This document shows, piece after piece, positions 8,276-16,619 of a stretch of DNA of 64,000 nt. A model generated the notes under the pieces. That model had not been told where the DNA came from, did no database searches, and worked only from the letters and a program-made list of their open reading frames with translations. The stretch spans positions 25,488 to 89,487 of the forward strand of contig NZ_JANYMP010000026.1 of NCBI RefSeq assembly GCF_025061645.1, given 5' to 3'. Position numbers and translations under genes: made by a program. The stretch's first letter is position 1. The number at the start of each line of letters is the position of its first letter. This stretch comes from Umezawaea endophytica. GTDB lineage: Bacteria; Actinomycetota; Actinomycetes; Mycobacteriales; Pseudonocardiaceae.

Positions 8276-9516
8276 TTGGTCTCTCCCGTCCAGAGGGGGT
8301 TCTCCCAGATCACGGTGCCGCCCATGCCGATGCCGATGCACATGGAGGTGAGGCCGTAGCGCACGTCGGGGCGCTCGGCGAACTGCCGGGAAAGCTGCGT
8401 CATGAGGCGCACGCCCGACGAGGCCAGCGGGTGGCCGGTCGCGATGGCGCCGCCCCACTGGTTCACGCGGGGGTCGTCGTCCTTGATGCCGAAGTGGTCG
8501 AGGAACGCCAGCACCTGCACGGCGAACGCCTCGTTGATCTCGAACAGGCCGATGTCGTCGATGGTCAGGCCCGCGCGCTTGAGGGCCTTCTCCGTCGCGG
8601 GCACCGGGCCGATGCCCATGACCTCGGGCTCGACGCCCAGGAACGAGTAGCCGACCATCCGCATGCCGACGGGGAGGCCCAGTTCGCGGGCGGTCTCCTC
8701 CTCGGCCAGGATGCAGCCGGTCGCGCCGTCGTTCAGACCGGCCGCGTTGCCCGCGGTGATCCGGCCGTGCGGGCGGAACGGGGTCTTGAGCTTGGCCAGG
8801 TCGTCCAGCGAGGTGCCGGGGCGCGGCGGCTCGTCGGCCGAGGCGAGGCCCCAGCCCTTCTCCGCGGAGCGGGTGGCCACCGGCACGAGCTCGGGGCCGA
8901 TCTTGCCCGCCGCGACCGCGTCGGCGTACTTGGCCTGCGAGGCCACGGCGTACGCGTCGGTGCGGTCCTTGGTGATGTCCGGGAACCGGTCGTGCAGGTT
9001 CTCCGCGGTCTGGCCCATGACCAGCGCGGAGGTGTCCACGATCCGGTCCGCGATGAAGCGCGGGTTCGGGTCGACGCCCTCGCCCATCGGGTGGCGGCCC
9101 ATGTGCTCGACGCCGCCCGCGATGACCACGTCGTAGGCGCCGAACGCGATGCCGCTCGCGGCGGTCGTCACGGCCGTCATGGCGCCCGCGCACATGCGGT
9201 CCACGGAGTAGCCGGGCACGGACTTGGGCAGCCCCGCCAGCAGCGCCGCGGTGCGGCCCAGGGTGAGGCCCTGGTCGCCGATCTGCGTCGTGGCCGCGAT
9301 GGCGACCTCGTCGACGCGCTCGGGCGGCAGTTCGGGGTGGCGCCGCAGCAGTTCGCGGATCACCTTGACCACCAAGTCGTCGGCGCGGGTCTCCGCGAAG
9401 ATCCCCTTGGGTCCGGCCTTGCCGAACGGCGTGCGGACGCCCTCGACGAAGACCACGTTCCGAACGCCACGAGCCACGTCGTGTCCGCTCGGTGCCGGCG
9501 CTGCTGGTGCGGCCAC
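8272..9516 (-). CDS. fadA: Acetyl-CoA acyltransferase (thiolase)
   Basis: 414 residues. The GTG at 9516 is chosen because AGGAG lies six bases upstream and the thiolase N-terminus (RNVVFVEGVRTPFGK) follows shortly; the longer frame runs through the promoter. The nucleophilic Cys is in YSVDRMCAGAMTAV, the His in GGAIATGHPLASSG, and the second Cys in TSMCIGIGMGG. It cleaves 3-ketoacyl-CoA to acetyl-CoA and a shortened acyl-CoA. It is first in the fadA-fadB operon and coupled by GTGA overlap. Confidence 0.93.
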   Translation of the reverse strand: MAAPAAPAPSGHDVARGVRNVVFVEGVRTPFGKAGPKGIFAETRADDLVVKVIRELLRRHPELPPERVDEVAIAATTQIGDQGLTLGRTAALLAGLPKSVPGYSVDRMCAGAMTAVTTAASGIAFGAYDVVIAGGVEHMGRHPMGEGVDPNPRFIADRIVDTSALVMGQTAENLHDRFPDITKDRTDAYAVASQAKYADAVAAGKIGPELVPVATRSAEKGWGLASADEPPRPGTSLDDLAKLKTPFRPHGRITAGNAAGLNDGATGCILAEEETARELGLPVGMRMVGYSFLGVEPEVMGIGPVPATEKALKRAGLTIDDIGLFEINEAFAVQVLAFLDHFGIKDDDPRVNQWGGAIATGHPLASSGVRLMTQLSRQFAERPDVRYGLTSMCIGIGMGGTVIWENPLWTGETK

Positions 9517-9614
9517 GGCGTCTCCTCCACGTTGAGCTGACTGGAAAGTTCGTCCGGCGGTCGCGGCGGCGGAACGCACGCCGCTACCAGCCGGTAACAC
9601 TGACTTTAGACCTC

Positions 9615-9630
9615 GTTACTGGTCAGTAAC
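9615..9630 (-). promoter_or_regulatory. Candidate operator of the fadA-fadB operon
   Basis: GTTACTG (9615-9621) and CAGTAAC (9624-9630) form a perfect 7-bp inverted repeat around two bases, about 100 bases upstream of the fadA start. This is the size and symmetry of a TetR-family fatty-acid regulator site. The regulator is not adjacent. A related half GGTAAC occurs closer to the gene. Confidence 0.5.
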
Positions 9631-9658
9631 CACTGTGGTGGCACTGTCGATCGCGTCA

Positions 9659-9681
9659 CACCTACGGTGACACCGTAGGTG
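9659..9681 (-). terminator. Hairpin at the end of the DUF4281 operon
   Basis: CACCTACGGT (9659-9668) pairs perfectly with ACCGTAGGTG (9672-9681) around a 3-base loop. The stop codon of the gene ending at 9662 lies inside the left arm. There is no T tract, as is common in actinobacteria. It separates the membrane-protein pair from fadA. Confidence 0.6.
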
Positions 9682-10108
9682 CGGGCTCCTCCCGGCGCGC
9701 CCAGAGCGCGCGAACGGGCAGGAACAGGAGCAGTCCGATGGGTGACGCGAGGATGGTGACGAGCAGGATCGGCGCCATCACCAGCGGGTGGATGTCCAGC
9801 TCACGGCTCTGCCGGTACATCCAGCGGCCGACGAACAGGTCCCACGCGATGAAGTGCGCCCAGCCCAGCGCGGTGCCCTCGGGTGTGCCGAGGAACTCCG
9901 CCAGCGGGCCGAGCGCGGGCGCCGACACGGCCGCCCACAGCTCGGGGAGGTTCGCGATGGCCAGCACGAGGTAGATGAGCGCGGGCGGCACGACGACCAG
10001 CGGCGACGCGATGACCTTCGCGGTCGTACCCCACTTCGGTGCGAGGATCATCAGCGCCCAGAACGGCACGGCGACCAGGAAGGTGATCGAGAAGAGGAAC
10101 TGGGTCAT
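9662..10108 (-). CDS. ABA4-like (DUF4281) membrane protein
   Basis: 148 residues with about four hydrophobic segments (FLFSITFLVAVPFWALMI, VVVPPALIYLVLAIANL, a central WAHFIAWDLFVGRWMYR and a final APILLVTILASPIGLLLFL). The WAHFIAWDLFVGRW block followed by a helix with PxGLL is characteristic of the DUF4281 family, named after plant ABA4, which acts in neoxanthin formation; bacterial members are uncharacterised. The start overlaps the preceding membrane gene by four bases, so the pair is co-translated. Confidence 0.7.
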   Translation of the reverse strand: MTQFLFSITFLVAVPFWALMILAPKWGTTAKVIASPLVVVPPALIYLVLAIANLPELWAAVSAPALGPLAEFLGTPEGTALGWAHFIAWDLFVGRWMYRQSRELDIHPLVMAPILLVTILASPIGLLLFLPVRALWARREEPAPTVSP

Positions 10109-11037
10109 GCCTGCACCGCCGCGGTAGTGGGCTTGAGCGCTCGCACGACGCCGAGGCCGGTCACGGCCAGCAGGGCGGCGAGCGCGATGAGGGTGGGCGC
10201 GTCGGGGCTCGTGACGGCCTGTCCGCGCAGGGACTGCCAGAGCGTGAGCGCGAACAGCCCGGCGTACAGCCCGGCCGCGAGTCGGACGAGCTGCGCACGG
10301 GTGCGCTCGTCGGCGAGCCTGGGGGAGCGGACGAACCCGAGCGCCGCGGCGAACAGGGGGAGCGCCTGGAGGGCGTGCATGCCGAAGAAGTGCGGGACGC
10401 GCAGGTCGCCGCCGGTGGTGTTCCAGCCCGTCGCCGCCATCGACGGACCGCCGTCCGGCACGCCGACGCTGTGCCCGCCGATGACGCCGTTGACGCCCTT
10501 GGAGATGTCCTGGATCTGGTCCGGCGTGGGGACCAGCATCAGGAAGCCGACGGACAGGCCCGCGACCGAGATCAGCAGGCCGTACCGCAGCGCGGTGCCC
10601 GCGACCTTGTCGACGAACTTGCTGAACGCGACGAGCATCGCGATCACCGCGGTCGACGTCCACAGGAACATGACGCTCAGGCCCATCGCGATGAACAGCG
10701 CGCGGTCGAAGGCCGTGCTGACGTTGAAGTGGCTGTGCTGCCCGCGGGCCGCCTGCCCGACGATGATCACCATCTCGATGGTGCTGGTGACCGCGATGAT
10801 CGTGCCGAGCGGCTTGCCGACCTTCCGCGCCTTGGTGGGGAGGCTGAGCGCCCAGGAGAGCGTCACGCCGTAGAGGGCGAACGAGACGGCGAACTTGAAC
10901 GGCTTGAACCAGATCGGCGCGCCGTCGAGGGTGCGGTCGTCCACGAGCATCGCGAGACCGGTGATCGGGACGAGGGCGACCATGACGAGCGTGAAGAGCA
11001 TCAGCGGCGTGTGCCAGCCCAAGGCTTTGCGCAGCAT
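10105..11037 (-). CDS. Polytopic membrane protein of unknown function
   Basis: 310 residues from the ATG at 11037, with roughly seven or eight hydrophobic segments, among them LMLFTLVMVALVPITGLAM, IIAVTSTIEMVIIVGQAA and LIALAALLAVTGLGVVRAL. Polar loops contain GQHSHFN and GWNTTGGDLRVPHFFGMHALQ, whose histidines could bind a ligand or metal, but I do not recognise the family. It is first in a two-gene unit with the DUF4281 gene, read divergently from the MerR gene. A short ORF at 11756-11974 resembles its first 28 residues. Confidence 0.75.
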   Translation of the reverse strand: MLRKALGWHTPLMLFTLVMVALVPITGLAMLVDDRTLDGAPIWFKPFKFAVSFALYGVTLSWALSLPTKARKVGKPLGTIIAVTSTIEMVIIVGQAARGQHSHFNVSTAFDRALFIAMGLSVMFLWTSTAVIAMLVAFSKFVDKVAGTALRYGLLISVAGLSVGFLMLVPTPDQIQDISKGVNGVIGGHSVGVPDGGPSMAATGWNTTGGDLRVPHFFGMHALQALPLFAAALGFVRSPRLADERTRAQLVRLAAGLYAGLFALTLWQSLRGQAVTSPDAPTLIALAALLAVTGLGVVRALKPTTAAVQA

Positions 11038-11053
11038 CGGCGGCTCCCATTCT

Positions 11054-11093
11054 GGATAGTGACACTTTCTACTATCAGGAAGGTAGACTATCC
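11054..11093 (+). promoter_or_regulatory. Repeated inverted motif, candidate MerR operator in a divergent promoter
   Basis: GGATAGT (11054-11060) faces ACTATC (11071-11076) over 10 bases and ACTATCC (11087-11093) over 26 bases. The three half-sites fill the space between the membrane operon and the MerR gene, where a MerR dimer would bind to twist a promoter with long spacing. Assignment is by position and symmetry. Confidence 0.6.
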
Positions 11094-11124
11094 ATGTTGG
11101 GCCGGCTACGCGAGAGGGGTGTCC

Positions 11125-11745
11125 GTGCGGATCTCGGAGTTGAGCAGGAGCAGCGGCGTCCCCGTGCCGACGATCAAGTACTACCTGCGCGAGGGGCTGC
11201 TGCCCTCCGGCGAGCGGACCGGCCGCAACCAGGCGGCCTACGGCGGCGAGCACCTGCGGAGGCTGAAGCTCGTGCGCGCGCTCGTGGACGTCGGGGGACT
11301 GTCGATCGCCGCGGTCGGCGACGTCATCGACGTGCTGGAGGCCTCCGACGTGGTCACCCACCAGGTGCTGGGGGTCGTGCAGCGCAGCATGGGCTCCGAC
11401 GACCCTCCCGAGGCCGACCGGGCGGCCCAGGACGAGGTGCGCGACTTCCTCGCCCGCCGCGGCTGGGAGACCATGGCGGACGACCCGGCCGCGCGCTCGC
11501 TCGCGGGAGTGGTGGCGACGGCCCGCAAGCTCGGCCACCACCGCTTCGCCGCGCAGCTCGACGCCTACGCCGAGGCGTCCGTCGGCATCGCGCGCCAGGA
11601 CCTCGACTACGTGCTGCTGCACTCCGAGGTGGACGACGTCCTCGAGAGCATGGTGATCGCGACCGTCCTGGGTGACGCCGCGCTCGTCGCGTTGCGCAAG
11701 CTCGCCCAGCGCGACGCGTCGGCCCGACTCCTCGGCGAGGAGTGA
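11125..11745 (+). CDS. MerR-family transcriptional regulator
   Basis: 206 residues. The GTG at 11125 sits seven bases after GAGAGG, and the protein then opens VRISELSRSSGVPVPTIKYY, the canonical MerR N-terminal helix-turn-helix; REGLLPSGERTGRNQAAYG follows as the wing. The C-terminal 130 residues are helical with no obvious metal-binding Cys, so an organic effector is likelier than a metal. It is divergent from the membrane operon at 9662-11037 and probably controls it and itself through the repeats at 11054-11093. Confidence 0.9.
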   Translation: MRISELSRSSGVPVPTIKYYLREGLLPSGERTGRNQAAYGGEHLRRLKLVRALVDVGGLSIAAVGDVIDVLEASDVVTHQVLGVVQRSMGSDDPPEADRAAQDEVRDFLARRGWETMADDPAARSLAGVVATARKLGHHRFAAQLDAYAEASVGIARQDLDYVLLHSEVDDVLESMVIATVLGDAALVALRKLAQRDASARLLGEE

Positions 11746-11755
11746 GCCCAGGAGA

Positions 11756-11974
11756 TCAGGCCGCACGGAAGGAACGGGTGCCGCGAGCCCGCGCCCTGGC
11801 CGTGACGGGAGGGCGTTCGGGCTGGACCACGAGGTGGTGCGCACGGGCGAGGACCGCCGCGACGGCGGGTTCGGCGCGCGTGGGGAGATCGGTGGCGGGC
11901 ACGACACCCGCGGCGGCGAGCGAGACCAGGACTGGCATCAGCGGCGGGTGCCACCGGACGATCTTGCGGAACAT
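11756..11974 (-). pseudogene. Short ORF resembling the N-terminus of the 10105-11037 membrane protein; likely remnant
   Basis: 72 codons. It opens MFRKIVRWHPPLMPVLVSLA, clearly related to MLRKALGWHTPLMLFTLVMV of the neighbouring membrane protein. After about 28 residues the likeness stops and the rest is Arg/Ala-rich without membrane segments. A GAGG lies six bases before the ATG, so it may still be translated. The simplest reading is a decayed duplicate; a short functional protein is possible. Confidence 0.4.
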
Positions 11975-12034
11975 TCCGACCTCGCAGTGCCGAGTTGGCC
12001 GACGATCGCCAAGTGAATCGGCACCGCACCGCTT

Positions 12035-12088
12035 CCACTACCCCTGACCTGCGCGTTGGTCCACTCAGGTCAGGGATAGGGGTAGTGG
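12035..12088 (-). terminator. Compound inverted repeat ending the RNase D gene
   Basis: CCACTACCCC (12035-12044) pairs with GGGGTAGTGG (12079-12088), and CCTGACCT (12043-12050, sharing two bases) with AGGTCAGG (12067-12074). The result is a two-part hairpin directly after the stop of the gene ending at 12090. A rho-independent type terminator without a clear T tract. Confidence 0.65.
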
Positions 12089-12089
12089 G

Positions 12090-13343
12090 TCACTCAGTAG
12101 GGGGTGGCGGCGGCTGAAGCGCCTCCGCGAGGGCGTCGGCGGTCAGGTCGACCTGCCAACGCCGGGCGCCGCCGTCCAGCAGCGCCCGTTCCACCCCGGC
12201 CGGGGTGAGGTCCTCCGGGGGCTGCCAGCAGGTGCGGCGCACCAGGTCCGGCAGCAGGAGGTTCTCCACGGGCAGGGTGTTCGCCTCGGCGATGGCCGTC
12301 AGCGCCGCCCGGACAGCGGCCAACCGCAACGCCGCCGCCGGGTCCTTGTCGGACCAGCGGTTGGCGGGCGGAGGACCGTCGTGGTGGGGTGATGGCTCCG
12401 GCAACTCGGTGCGCGGCAGCGCGGCCGCGCGCTGCAAGGCGCCCAGCCACGTGCCCACCATGCGCCGTTGCGCCCGCCCGCGGAACACGGGGAGCGCAAG
12501 AAGCGCCGCTTCGTCCACGGGATTGCGGACGGCGGCGTCGACGAGCGCGGCGTCGGGCAGCACTCGACCGGGCGCGATGTCCCGTTCCCTGGCGACCGAA
12601 TCCCTGGTCTCCCACAACGCGCGCACCGCGGCCAACTGCCGCGGGTTGCGGATGCGGTGGATACCGGAGGTCCGGCGCCACGGCTCGGCACGAGGACGAC
12701 TCAGCGGCGCGTTGCGCGCCGCCTCGAACTCCTCGTGCGCCCATTCGAGCTTGCCCTGTCGTTTGAGCTCCTGCTCGAGCACGTCGCGCAGCTCGATCAG
12801 GAGTTCGACGTCGAGCGCCGCGTAGTTCAGCCAGTCGGCGGGAAGGGGGCGGCGCGACCAGTCGGCCGCGCCGTGCCCCTTCTCCAGCCTGTAGCCGAGC
12901 AAGCGCTCGACGAGTGTGCCCAGAGCGACCCGTTCGAAACCGGCTAGCCTGCCCGCCAGCTCGGTGTCGAACAGGACGCTCGGATGGAGGTCGAGTTCGG
13001 CGAGGCACGGCAGGTCTTGCGACGCCGCGTGCAGCACCCACTCGGTTCCTTCCAGCGCTTCGACCAGCGGGTCGAGCCGACCACCTAGGGCGATCGGATC
13101 GACCAGCACGGTTCCAGCGCCTTCCCGGCGCAGTTGCACCAGGTAGGCACGTTGCGAGTAGCGGTAGCCCGAGGCTCGCTCGGTGTCCACCGCGACCGGA
13201 CCCTTCGCCCCGGCGAGAGCCGTAGCTGCTCGCCGGAGCGCTGACAGGTCGGACACCACTGGCGGAACCCCCTCTGCGGGTTCCGTCAGCGGCACCGGAT
13301 CTGCTCCGGTTGGTTCGGTTGGCTCGTCGGCGGGTACGTCCAC
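12090..13343 (-). CDS. rnd: Ribonuclease D
   Basis: 417 residues. The DEDD exonuclease domain occupies about 30-210: exo I VAVDTERASGYRYSQRAY with Asp/Glu, exo II VLHAASQDLPCLAEL with Asp, and exo III WLNYAALDVELLIELRD with Tyr and Asp, i.e. the DEDDy class. HRDC-like helices follow from about 240 (IRNPRQLAAVRALWETRD, ERDIAPGRVLPDAALVDAA). It trims RNA 3' ends, including tRNA precursors, in the cytoplasm. Proximity to DUF3000 and hemE is an arrangement I recall from other actinobacteria. The C-terminal PPPPP tail is unremarkable. Confidence 0.92.
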   Translation of the reverse strand: MDVPADEPTEPTGADPVPLTEPAEGVPPVVSDLSALRRAATALAGAKGPVAVDTERASGYRYSQRAYLVQLRREGAGTVLVDPIALGGRLDPLVEALEGTEWVLHAASQDLPCLAELDLHPSVLFDTELAGRLAGFERVALGTLVERLLGYRLEKGHGAADWSRRPLPADWLNYAALDVELLIELRDVLEQELKRQGKLEWAHEEFEAARNAPLSRPRAEPWRRTSGIHRIRNPRQLAAVRALWETRDSVARERDIAPGRVLPDAALVDAAVRNPVDEAALLALPVFRGRAQRRMVGTWLGALQRAAALPRTELPEPSPHHDGPPPANRWSDKDPAAALRLAAVRAALTAIAEANTLPVENLLLPDLVRRTCWQPPEDLTPAGVERALLDGGARRWQVDLTADALAEALQPPPPPTE

Positions 13344-13410
13344 GACGGATGACCCTATGACGAACGTCCCGCTCGCGGGTGTATCAGGCCGGTTCAGTGC
13401 GTCGACCAGC

Positions 13411-14127
13411 TCAGCGGATCACGCCGGCACGCATGGCCAGCGCCACCATCTGAGCCCGGTCACCGGTGCCCAGCTTGCGCCCGATCCTGCTCAGGTGAGA
13501 CTTCACCGTGAGCGCGGAAAGGCTGAGCGCTTCGCCGATCTCCTTGTTGCTCTGGCCATCGGCGACCAACTGGAGGACCTCGACCTCACGCGCGGAAAGC
13601 TCCCGCGGAGTGTTGTCGGTGCCCGGAACCCTGGTGCCCGCTGCGAGCACCGGAGCCACACTCGGATCCGCGTAGACCCCGCCGTCGAGAACCCTGCGCA
13701 CCCCGTCGGTGACCACCATGGGCGAAGCCGACTTCAGGAGGTACGCCTGAGCGCCCGCCTGGAAAGCCGACCGAACCGCATAGGGGTCGTCGGAGGATGC
13801 GAGGACCACGATTCGCGGCCAGCCCTGAGCACGGAGTTCCGTGACCAGGTCGATACCGGTGCCATCCGGTAGGCCCAAGTCGAGGATCGCGAGGTCGCAA
13901 GGTCCGGTTGCCAGAGCCCGCGCCCGAGCCTCTGCAACCGATGCGGCCTCATGCACTGTCCCGGCTCCCATTTGGGTGAGCCGAGCGGATATCGCCTCCC
14001 TCAGCAGTGGGTGGTCGTCGACCACCAGCACTGAGAACAACTCTTCCCGCGGGTGCGGGACCATGTTCGCCGGCAACGAGCCGGCTGGCGTGGTACGAAC
14101 GGCCTGACCTAAGCCGACGGCAGCCAC
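13411..14127 (-). CDS. NarL/LuxR-type response regulator without an adjacent kinase
   Basis: 238 residues from a GTG at 14127 preceded by GGGAGG. The receiver domain (about 35-150) has VLVVDDHPLLREAI with the acidic pair, phospho-Asp in AILDLGLPDGTG, and Lys in AYLLKSASPMV. The LuxR helix-turn-helix is at the C-terminus: PRELSAREVEVLQLVADGQS, then NKEIGEALSLSALTVKSHLS. It binds DNA as a phosphorylation-controlled dimer. No histidine kinase lies in the window, so it is an orphan here; it follows a 250-base upstream gap without other genes. Confidence 0.9.
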   Translation of the reverse strand: MAAVGLGQAVRTTPAGSLPANMVPHPREELFSVLVVDDHPLLREAISARLTQMGAGTVHEAASVAEARARALATGPCDLAILDLGLPDGTGIDLVTELRAQGWPRIVVLASSDDPYAVRSAFQAGAQAYLLKSASPMVVTDGVRRVLDGGVYADPSVAPVLAAGTRVPGTDNTPRELSAREVEVLQLVADGQSNKEIGEALSLSALTVKSHLSRIGRKLGTGDRAQMVALAMRAGVIR

Positions 14128-14380
14128 GTCACTACCTCCCTGGAGTCGGTCGTGCCCCCCGACCGGCACCGGGACTTTCGGCCAATCAGCCGCGCCACTG
14201 ATCGACCGAAAGTGGTGTCGTCTGGGGCAGCGTAGCCGCCCGAGCGGGTCTACGGGACGATCAATCGGGTATCTATCCCTATCGAGTTGTGACTGGTGAC
14301 CCCTTCTGTCACACGATCGGCTGACAACTGGATGGGGCCGTAACGCGAGTCTCACTCACAACGACATCTAGGAGTTTCCT

Positions 14381-15553
14381 GTGGCGAGCAGCACAAGCCG
14401 GGACCGTGCGCAGGCACTTCTCGAACGGATCCAGCTCGCCGACGGGCACAACGACCTGCCTTGGGCCCTCCGGGAGTTCTTCGAAAGGGACCCAAACAGT
14501 GAAAAGTCAACGGACGGTCCCGGCGACGACGTGTTCGCCACGGCGGCGAAGGTCGACCTGTCCATCCGGCAGCCCGCGCTCCAGACCGACCTCGTCCGAC
14601 TGCGCGAGGGCCGGGTGGGGTTGCAGTTCTGGTCCGTCTGGATCCCCTGCAAGCTGACGGGTGACGGAGCCGTGACCGCCGTGCTGGAGCAGGTCGAACT
14701 GGTCCACGAGATGGCAGCCCGCTACCCGTCGGACCTCGCCATCGCCACCACGGCCGCCGAGGCCGAAGCCGCGTTCGCCTCCGGGCGGATCGCGTCGCTG
14801 CTCGGAGCCGAGGGCGGGCACAGCATCAACTCGTCGCTGGGCGTGCTGCGGGCGCTGCGGCGGCTCGGCGTCCGGTACATGACGCTCACCCACAACGAGA
14901 ACACCCCGTGGGCGGACTCGGCGACGGACGAGCCGGTGCACGGCGGGCTGACGCCGTTCGGGCGGGACGTCGTGCGGGAGATGAACCGGATCGGGATGCT
15001 GGTCGACCTGTCGCACGTGGCGCCCACCACGATGCACGACGCGCTGTCGGTGACGTCGAAGCCGGTGATCTTCAGCCACTCGTCGTGCCGGGCCGTCGCC
15101 GACCACCCCCGGAACGTGCCGGACGACGTGCTCGGGAAGCTCGGGGACAACGGCGGGGTGTGCATGGTGACGTTCGTGCCGCACTTCGTGTCCCAGGCGT
15201 ACGCGGAGTGGGACGCGCGGTTGAAGGACGCGATGGACGCTGTTGGGGCTAAGCACAACGACCTGGAGGAGAGGGGGGTCTTCGTGGCTGGGTGGTCTGG
15301 GGGTGGGGAGCCTCCGCACGTGACTCTTCAGGATGTGGTGGCTCATGTGGAGCATGCTCGGGAGGTCGCTGGGGTTGATCACATCGGGCTTGGGGGGGAC
15401 TACGACGGGGTGAAGGCGCTGCCTGAGGGGTTGGAGGACGTGTCTTGTTATCCGAACCTGTTCGGGGAGTTGTTGGAGCGGAAGTGGAGTGAGGGGGAGT
15501 TGGCGAAGTTGGCTGGGGGGAATGTGTTGCGGGTGTTGAGGGAGGCGGATTGA
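14381..15553 (+). CDS. Membrane dipeptidase (peptidase family M19)
   Basis: 390 residues from a GTG at 14381 with AGGAG upstream. Zinc-binding features of renal-dipeptidase-like enzymes are present: ADGHNDLPWALR (HxD), LLGAEGGHSINSS (bridging Glu), LVDLSHVAP (His), PVIFSHSSCRAV (His) and GLGGDYDGV (Asp). No signal peptide is apparent, so it is probably cytosolic. It hydrolyses dipeptides, including D-residue or mixed ones. The last 110 codons use G/T-rich codons quite unlike the rest of the gene, although the encoded residues still fit the family. Confidence 0.9.
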   Translation: MASSTSRDRAQALLERIQLADGHNDLPWALREFFERDPNSEKSTDGPGDDVFATAAKVDLSIRQPALQTDLVRLREGRVGLQFWSVWIPCKLTGDGAVTAVLEQVELVHEMAARYPSDLAIATTAAEAEAAFASGRIASLLGAEGGHSINSSLGVLRALRRLGVRYMTLTHNENTPWADSATDEPVHGGLTPFGRDVVREMNRIGMLVDLSHVAPTTMHDALSVTSKPVIFSHSSCRAVADHPRNVPDDVLGKLGDNGGVCMVTFVPHFVSQAYAEWDARLKDAMDAVGAKHNDLEERGVFVAGWSGGGEPPHVTLQDVVAHVEHAREVAGVDHIGLGGDYDGVKALPEGLEDVSCYPNLFGELLERKWSEGELAKLAGGNVLRVLREAD

Positions 15554-15953
15554 GGGGTGGGTTGAGGGGGATGGTGATCTTGGGGTGGGTGTGCGGATGG
15601 GTGTGCGGGTGATCTTGCGGATGCACGTGCATTAATACTGTGCAAAGTGAGGGCTTTGAGGGGGATGTGGGGGGTGGGTGGGGTCGGTCGGCACCCCGCT
15701 CGCCAAGTGTCTCGATGCCCGCTTTCGTTTGTCAAGGCGGGAAAGATGCCTTGACAAACGAAAGCGGGCACGAGGGCGCTTTGGATCGGGGTGCAGGCCT
15801 GGGTCTGGCTGCCTTCTCTGGTTGCGTGCTTGCGCTCGGGGGCGTTGAGGGTCCGGGAGGGCGAAGCAGGGAAAGATGCAAGACAGAAGAAGGCAGGGCA
15901 GGTCAGGGGTGGGTCGGGATGGGTGCGGCCGGTCAGGCCGGGGGGCAAAGTGG
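15554..15953. other. 400-base convergent intergenic region, G-rich, with a perfect hairpin
   Basis: No convincing gene. The plus strand is poor in C and rich in G/T or G/A, with short repeats such as GGGTGTGCGGAT and GGGTGTGCGGGT near 15590-15612. The one clear structure is the 23-bp hairpin at 15716-15770. An open frame at 15640-15957 runs through that hairpin and has no family features. Confidence 0.6.
15716..15770. terminator. Perfect 23-bp inverted repeat with 9-base loop between convergent genes
   Basis: Bases 15716-15738 (starting TGCCCGCTTTCGTTTG) are the exact reverse complement of 15748-15770; the loop is GGGAAAGAT. It lies between the dipeptidase and DUF3000 genes, which are read toward each other, so it can act as a bidirectional terminator. 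Its length and perfection exceed what a terminator needs and suggest a dispersed repeat family. Confidence 0.75.
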
Positions 15954-16562
15954 TTAGTGGCCTGTTCGTTGGCCGAACATGGTTACGCCTACGGGGGGTA
16001 GGCCTACCGCTGTGGCCATCAGGTCGAAGAAGGCTGTGCCGTGGGCTGCCAGTTCTGCGTCTTGGGCTGTCCAGGAGGCGCGTAGTTCCAGGTCGTCTGT
16101 TCTGGCTGGGCCGGAGATGTCGCCGAACCTGGCTGAGGACGTTTGGGTGACTGTGCCGCCCAGGGCGGTGAAGGGGGCGCCGGAGACTTCCAGGGCTTCC
16201 GAGAGCCAGGACCAGCCGACTTCCGGTAGCAAGGGGTCTGCTGCCAGTTCTGGGTCGAGTTCTACGCGTACGTAGGCGACCAGGCGGAACTTGCCGTCCC
16301 AGGCTTCCACGCCGTCCGGGTCGTGCAGGAGGACCAGCCTGCCCGTCGACAGTTCGTCCGACGGGCCGGTTATTTCGGCGGTCAATGCGTAGGCCCAAGG
16401 TGCTAGGCGTTGCGGCGGGCGCACTTCGGTGAGTTCCAGCTCTGGTCGGGTTTGCACCGACTTGAGCGTCGCCACCGCCCGCCGGAACAGCTCGGGCTCC
16501 GCCGCGATTCCGGTCACGGCACCGACTGTATGCCCAAAACGTTCGCCGTTCGCCTGCGGCAC
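15954..16562 (-). CDS. DUF3000 family protein
   Basis: About 202 residues if the GTG at 16562 is used; the start is uncertain because no good ribosome site is visible, and a GTG a few codons inside is possible. Family-like blocks are [68 protein letters not shown] and [17 protein letters not shown]3000 genes sit next to hemE in many actinobacteria (recalled, not checked); their function is unknown. The gene is divergent from hemE and shares the atypical codon use of this region at its 3' half. Confidence 0.8.
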   Translation of the reverse strand: MPQANGERFGHTVGAVTGIAAEPELFRRAVATLKSVQTRPELELTEVRPPQRLAPWAYALTAEITGPSDELSTGRLVLLHDPDGVEAWDGKFRLVAYVRVELDPELAADPLLPEVGWSWLSEALEVSGAPFTALGGTVTQTSSARFGDISGPARTDDLELRASWTAQDAELAAHGTAFFDLMATAVGLPPVGVTMFGQRTGH

Positions 16563-16619
16563 GCCGAGTGGGTGACACCGCGCCGAAGCGCTTTCCCGTG
16601 GCGTGGGACGATTGGGGGG

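Noticed and set aside
15640..15957. 105-codon plus-strand ORF in the gap after the dipeptidase
   Set aside because: It runs through the perfect hairpin, has Gly-rich text of no family and no ribosome site; the skewed base composition explains the open frame.
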